64,000 nucleotides of DNA from Gordonia mangrovi (lineage in GTDB: Bacteria; Actinomycetota; Actinomycetes; Mycobacteriales; Mycobacteriaceae), in assembly GCF_024734075.1 (NCBI RefSeq), contig NZ_CP102850.1, forward strand, positions 2,232,001 through 2,296,000. Direction: 5' to 3'. Shown in pieces: positions 63,405 to 64,000 of the stretch. The stretch's first letter is position 1, and the number at the start of each line of letters is the position of its first letter. The notes under the pieces were generated by a model that saw only the letters and a program-made list of their open reading frames with translations, was not told the DNA's origin and ran no database searches. The translations under genes were made by a program, and so were the position numbers.

Positions 63405-64000
63405 ATGTCGTCGACCACCGTGGTCTCGCCCCAGCGCGAGCAGTCGGTCATCGCCGCGCTGCGCTCGCCGCGTCGACTCCGCACCGAGGTCCTCGCCGGC
63501 CTCGTCGTCGCACTCGCACTGATCCCGGAGGCGATCTCGTTCTCGATCATCGCCGGTGTCGACCCGCGCGTCGGGCTGTTCGCCTCGTTCACGATGGCGG
63601 TCACCATCGCCATTGTCGGCGGCCGGCCCGCGATGATCTCTGCGGCCACCGGCGCGGTCGCGCTGGTGGTGGCGCCGCTGGTGGCCAGCCACGGCCTCGA
63701 CTACCTGATCGCCGCGGTGATCCTGGCCGGCATCTTCCAGATGCTGCTCGGCGGGCTCGGCGTGGCGAAACTGATGCGGTTCATCCCGCGCAGCGTGATG
63801 GTCGGCTTCGTCAACGCGCTGGCGATCCTGATCTTCAGCGCTCAGCTGCCGCATCTGCTCGGGGTGCCGTGGCTGGTGTATCCGATGGTGGCGATCGGCA
63901 TCGCCATCATCGTGCTGATGCCGCGACTGACCACCGTCATCCCCGCTCCGCTGGTGGCCATCGTGCTGCTCACCGCGGTGACCATCGCCGCAAGTCTCTC
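63405..64000 (+). CDS. SulP-family inorganic anion transporter, 3'-truncated by the window edge
   Basis: The 198 visible codons encode at least five hydrophobic segments. The SulP opening is recognisable: [40 protein letters not shown], then [22 protein letters not shown] and [21 protein letters not shown] prefer the ATG at 63405, eight bases after GAAGGAG, over the ATG two codons earlier that overlaps it. SulP proteins carry sulfate, bicarbonate or other anions. The C-terminal STAS domain, if present, lies outside the window. Confidence 0.92.
   Translation, partial: MSSTTVVSPQREQSVIAALRSPRRLRTEVLAGLVVALALIPEAISFSIIAGVDPRVGLFASFTMAVTIAIVGGRPAMISAATGAVALVVAPLVASHGLDYLIAAVILAGIFQMLLGGLGVAKLMRFIPRSVMVGFVNALAILIFSAQLPHLLGVPWLVYPMVAIGIAIIVLMPRLTTVIPAPLVAIVLLTAVTIAASL

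Overview
The window is high-GC actinobacterial DNA with dense, short-gapped genes. It looks like a mycolic-acid actinomycete, most plausibly Gordonia or a close relative. The reasons are the MFS / YqgE / leuS order known from the Mycobacterium Rv0037c-Rv0041 locus, a KstR-type steroid operator, a mycofactocin-type dehydrogenase pair, a glucosylglycerate hydrolase, a FadE23-like acyl-CoA dehydrogenase, an F420-type luciferase-like oxidoreductase and two 13E12 (DUF222/HNH) proteins. The genus is inference. I saw no rRNA, tRNA, CRISPR array or insertion-sequence transposase.

Layout. 1-3.8 kb: small membrane proteins and a group of acidic DxDxDG proteins, including a relic fragment. 3.8-11.5 kb: conserved core (MFS, YqgE, leuS) carrying an extra four-gene minus-strand operon (SdpI-like, SBF transporter, XRE-cupin regulator, SnoaL-like). 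11.5-13 kb: an AbiEi/endonuclease-like gene between two copies of a nested palindrome, then a TfoX-like gene. 13-14.2 kb: a FadE23-like dehydrogenase. 14.2-26.5 kb: a divergent catabolic island. Its minus arm is maleate isomerase, VOC enzyme, unknown 86-aa protein, alpha/beta hydrolase and RibD-like reductase. Its plus arm is HyuA, HyuB with a zinc-ribbon-like tail, aryl-AMP ligase, aryl-CoA-hydroxylase-like flavoprotein and TetR. Two near-consensus promoters and two inverted repeats lie between the arms.

26.7-33 kb: NDMA/mycofactocin-type alcohol dehydrogenase, mycofactocin-type SDR, an aquaglyceroporin, an AcoR/MimR-type regulator, a MIP18-type protein and an amidohydrolase. This resembles the accessory genes of a propane-type monooxygenase cluster without the monooxygenase. 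The same partly palindromic site lies upstream of both transcription units. 33.2-38.1 kb: DUF1254 protein, TetR, a steroid delta-isomerase behind a perfect KstR-type operator, an SDR and glucosylglycerate hydrolase. 38-44.3 kb: an AraC regulator divergent from quinone reductase, TauD dioxygenase, BKACE enzyme, MFS transporter and a truncated serine hydrolase whose 3' part is lost beside a 13E12 gene. 46-63 kb: a membrane patatin whose catalytic residues are separated by membrane segments, MarR, a PhoX-type protein, two aldehyde dehydrogenases, TPM protein, LLM oxidoreductase, MalY-type aminotransferase, DUF779 protein, nitroreductase, PIG-L deacetylase and a second 13E12 gene. The window ends inside a SulP transporter.

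Overall the segment is a conserved housekeeping locus expanded with regulated catabolic modules for aromatic or heteroaromatic acids, alcohols and steroids. All functions are read from motifs and family knowledge; no database search was possible.
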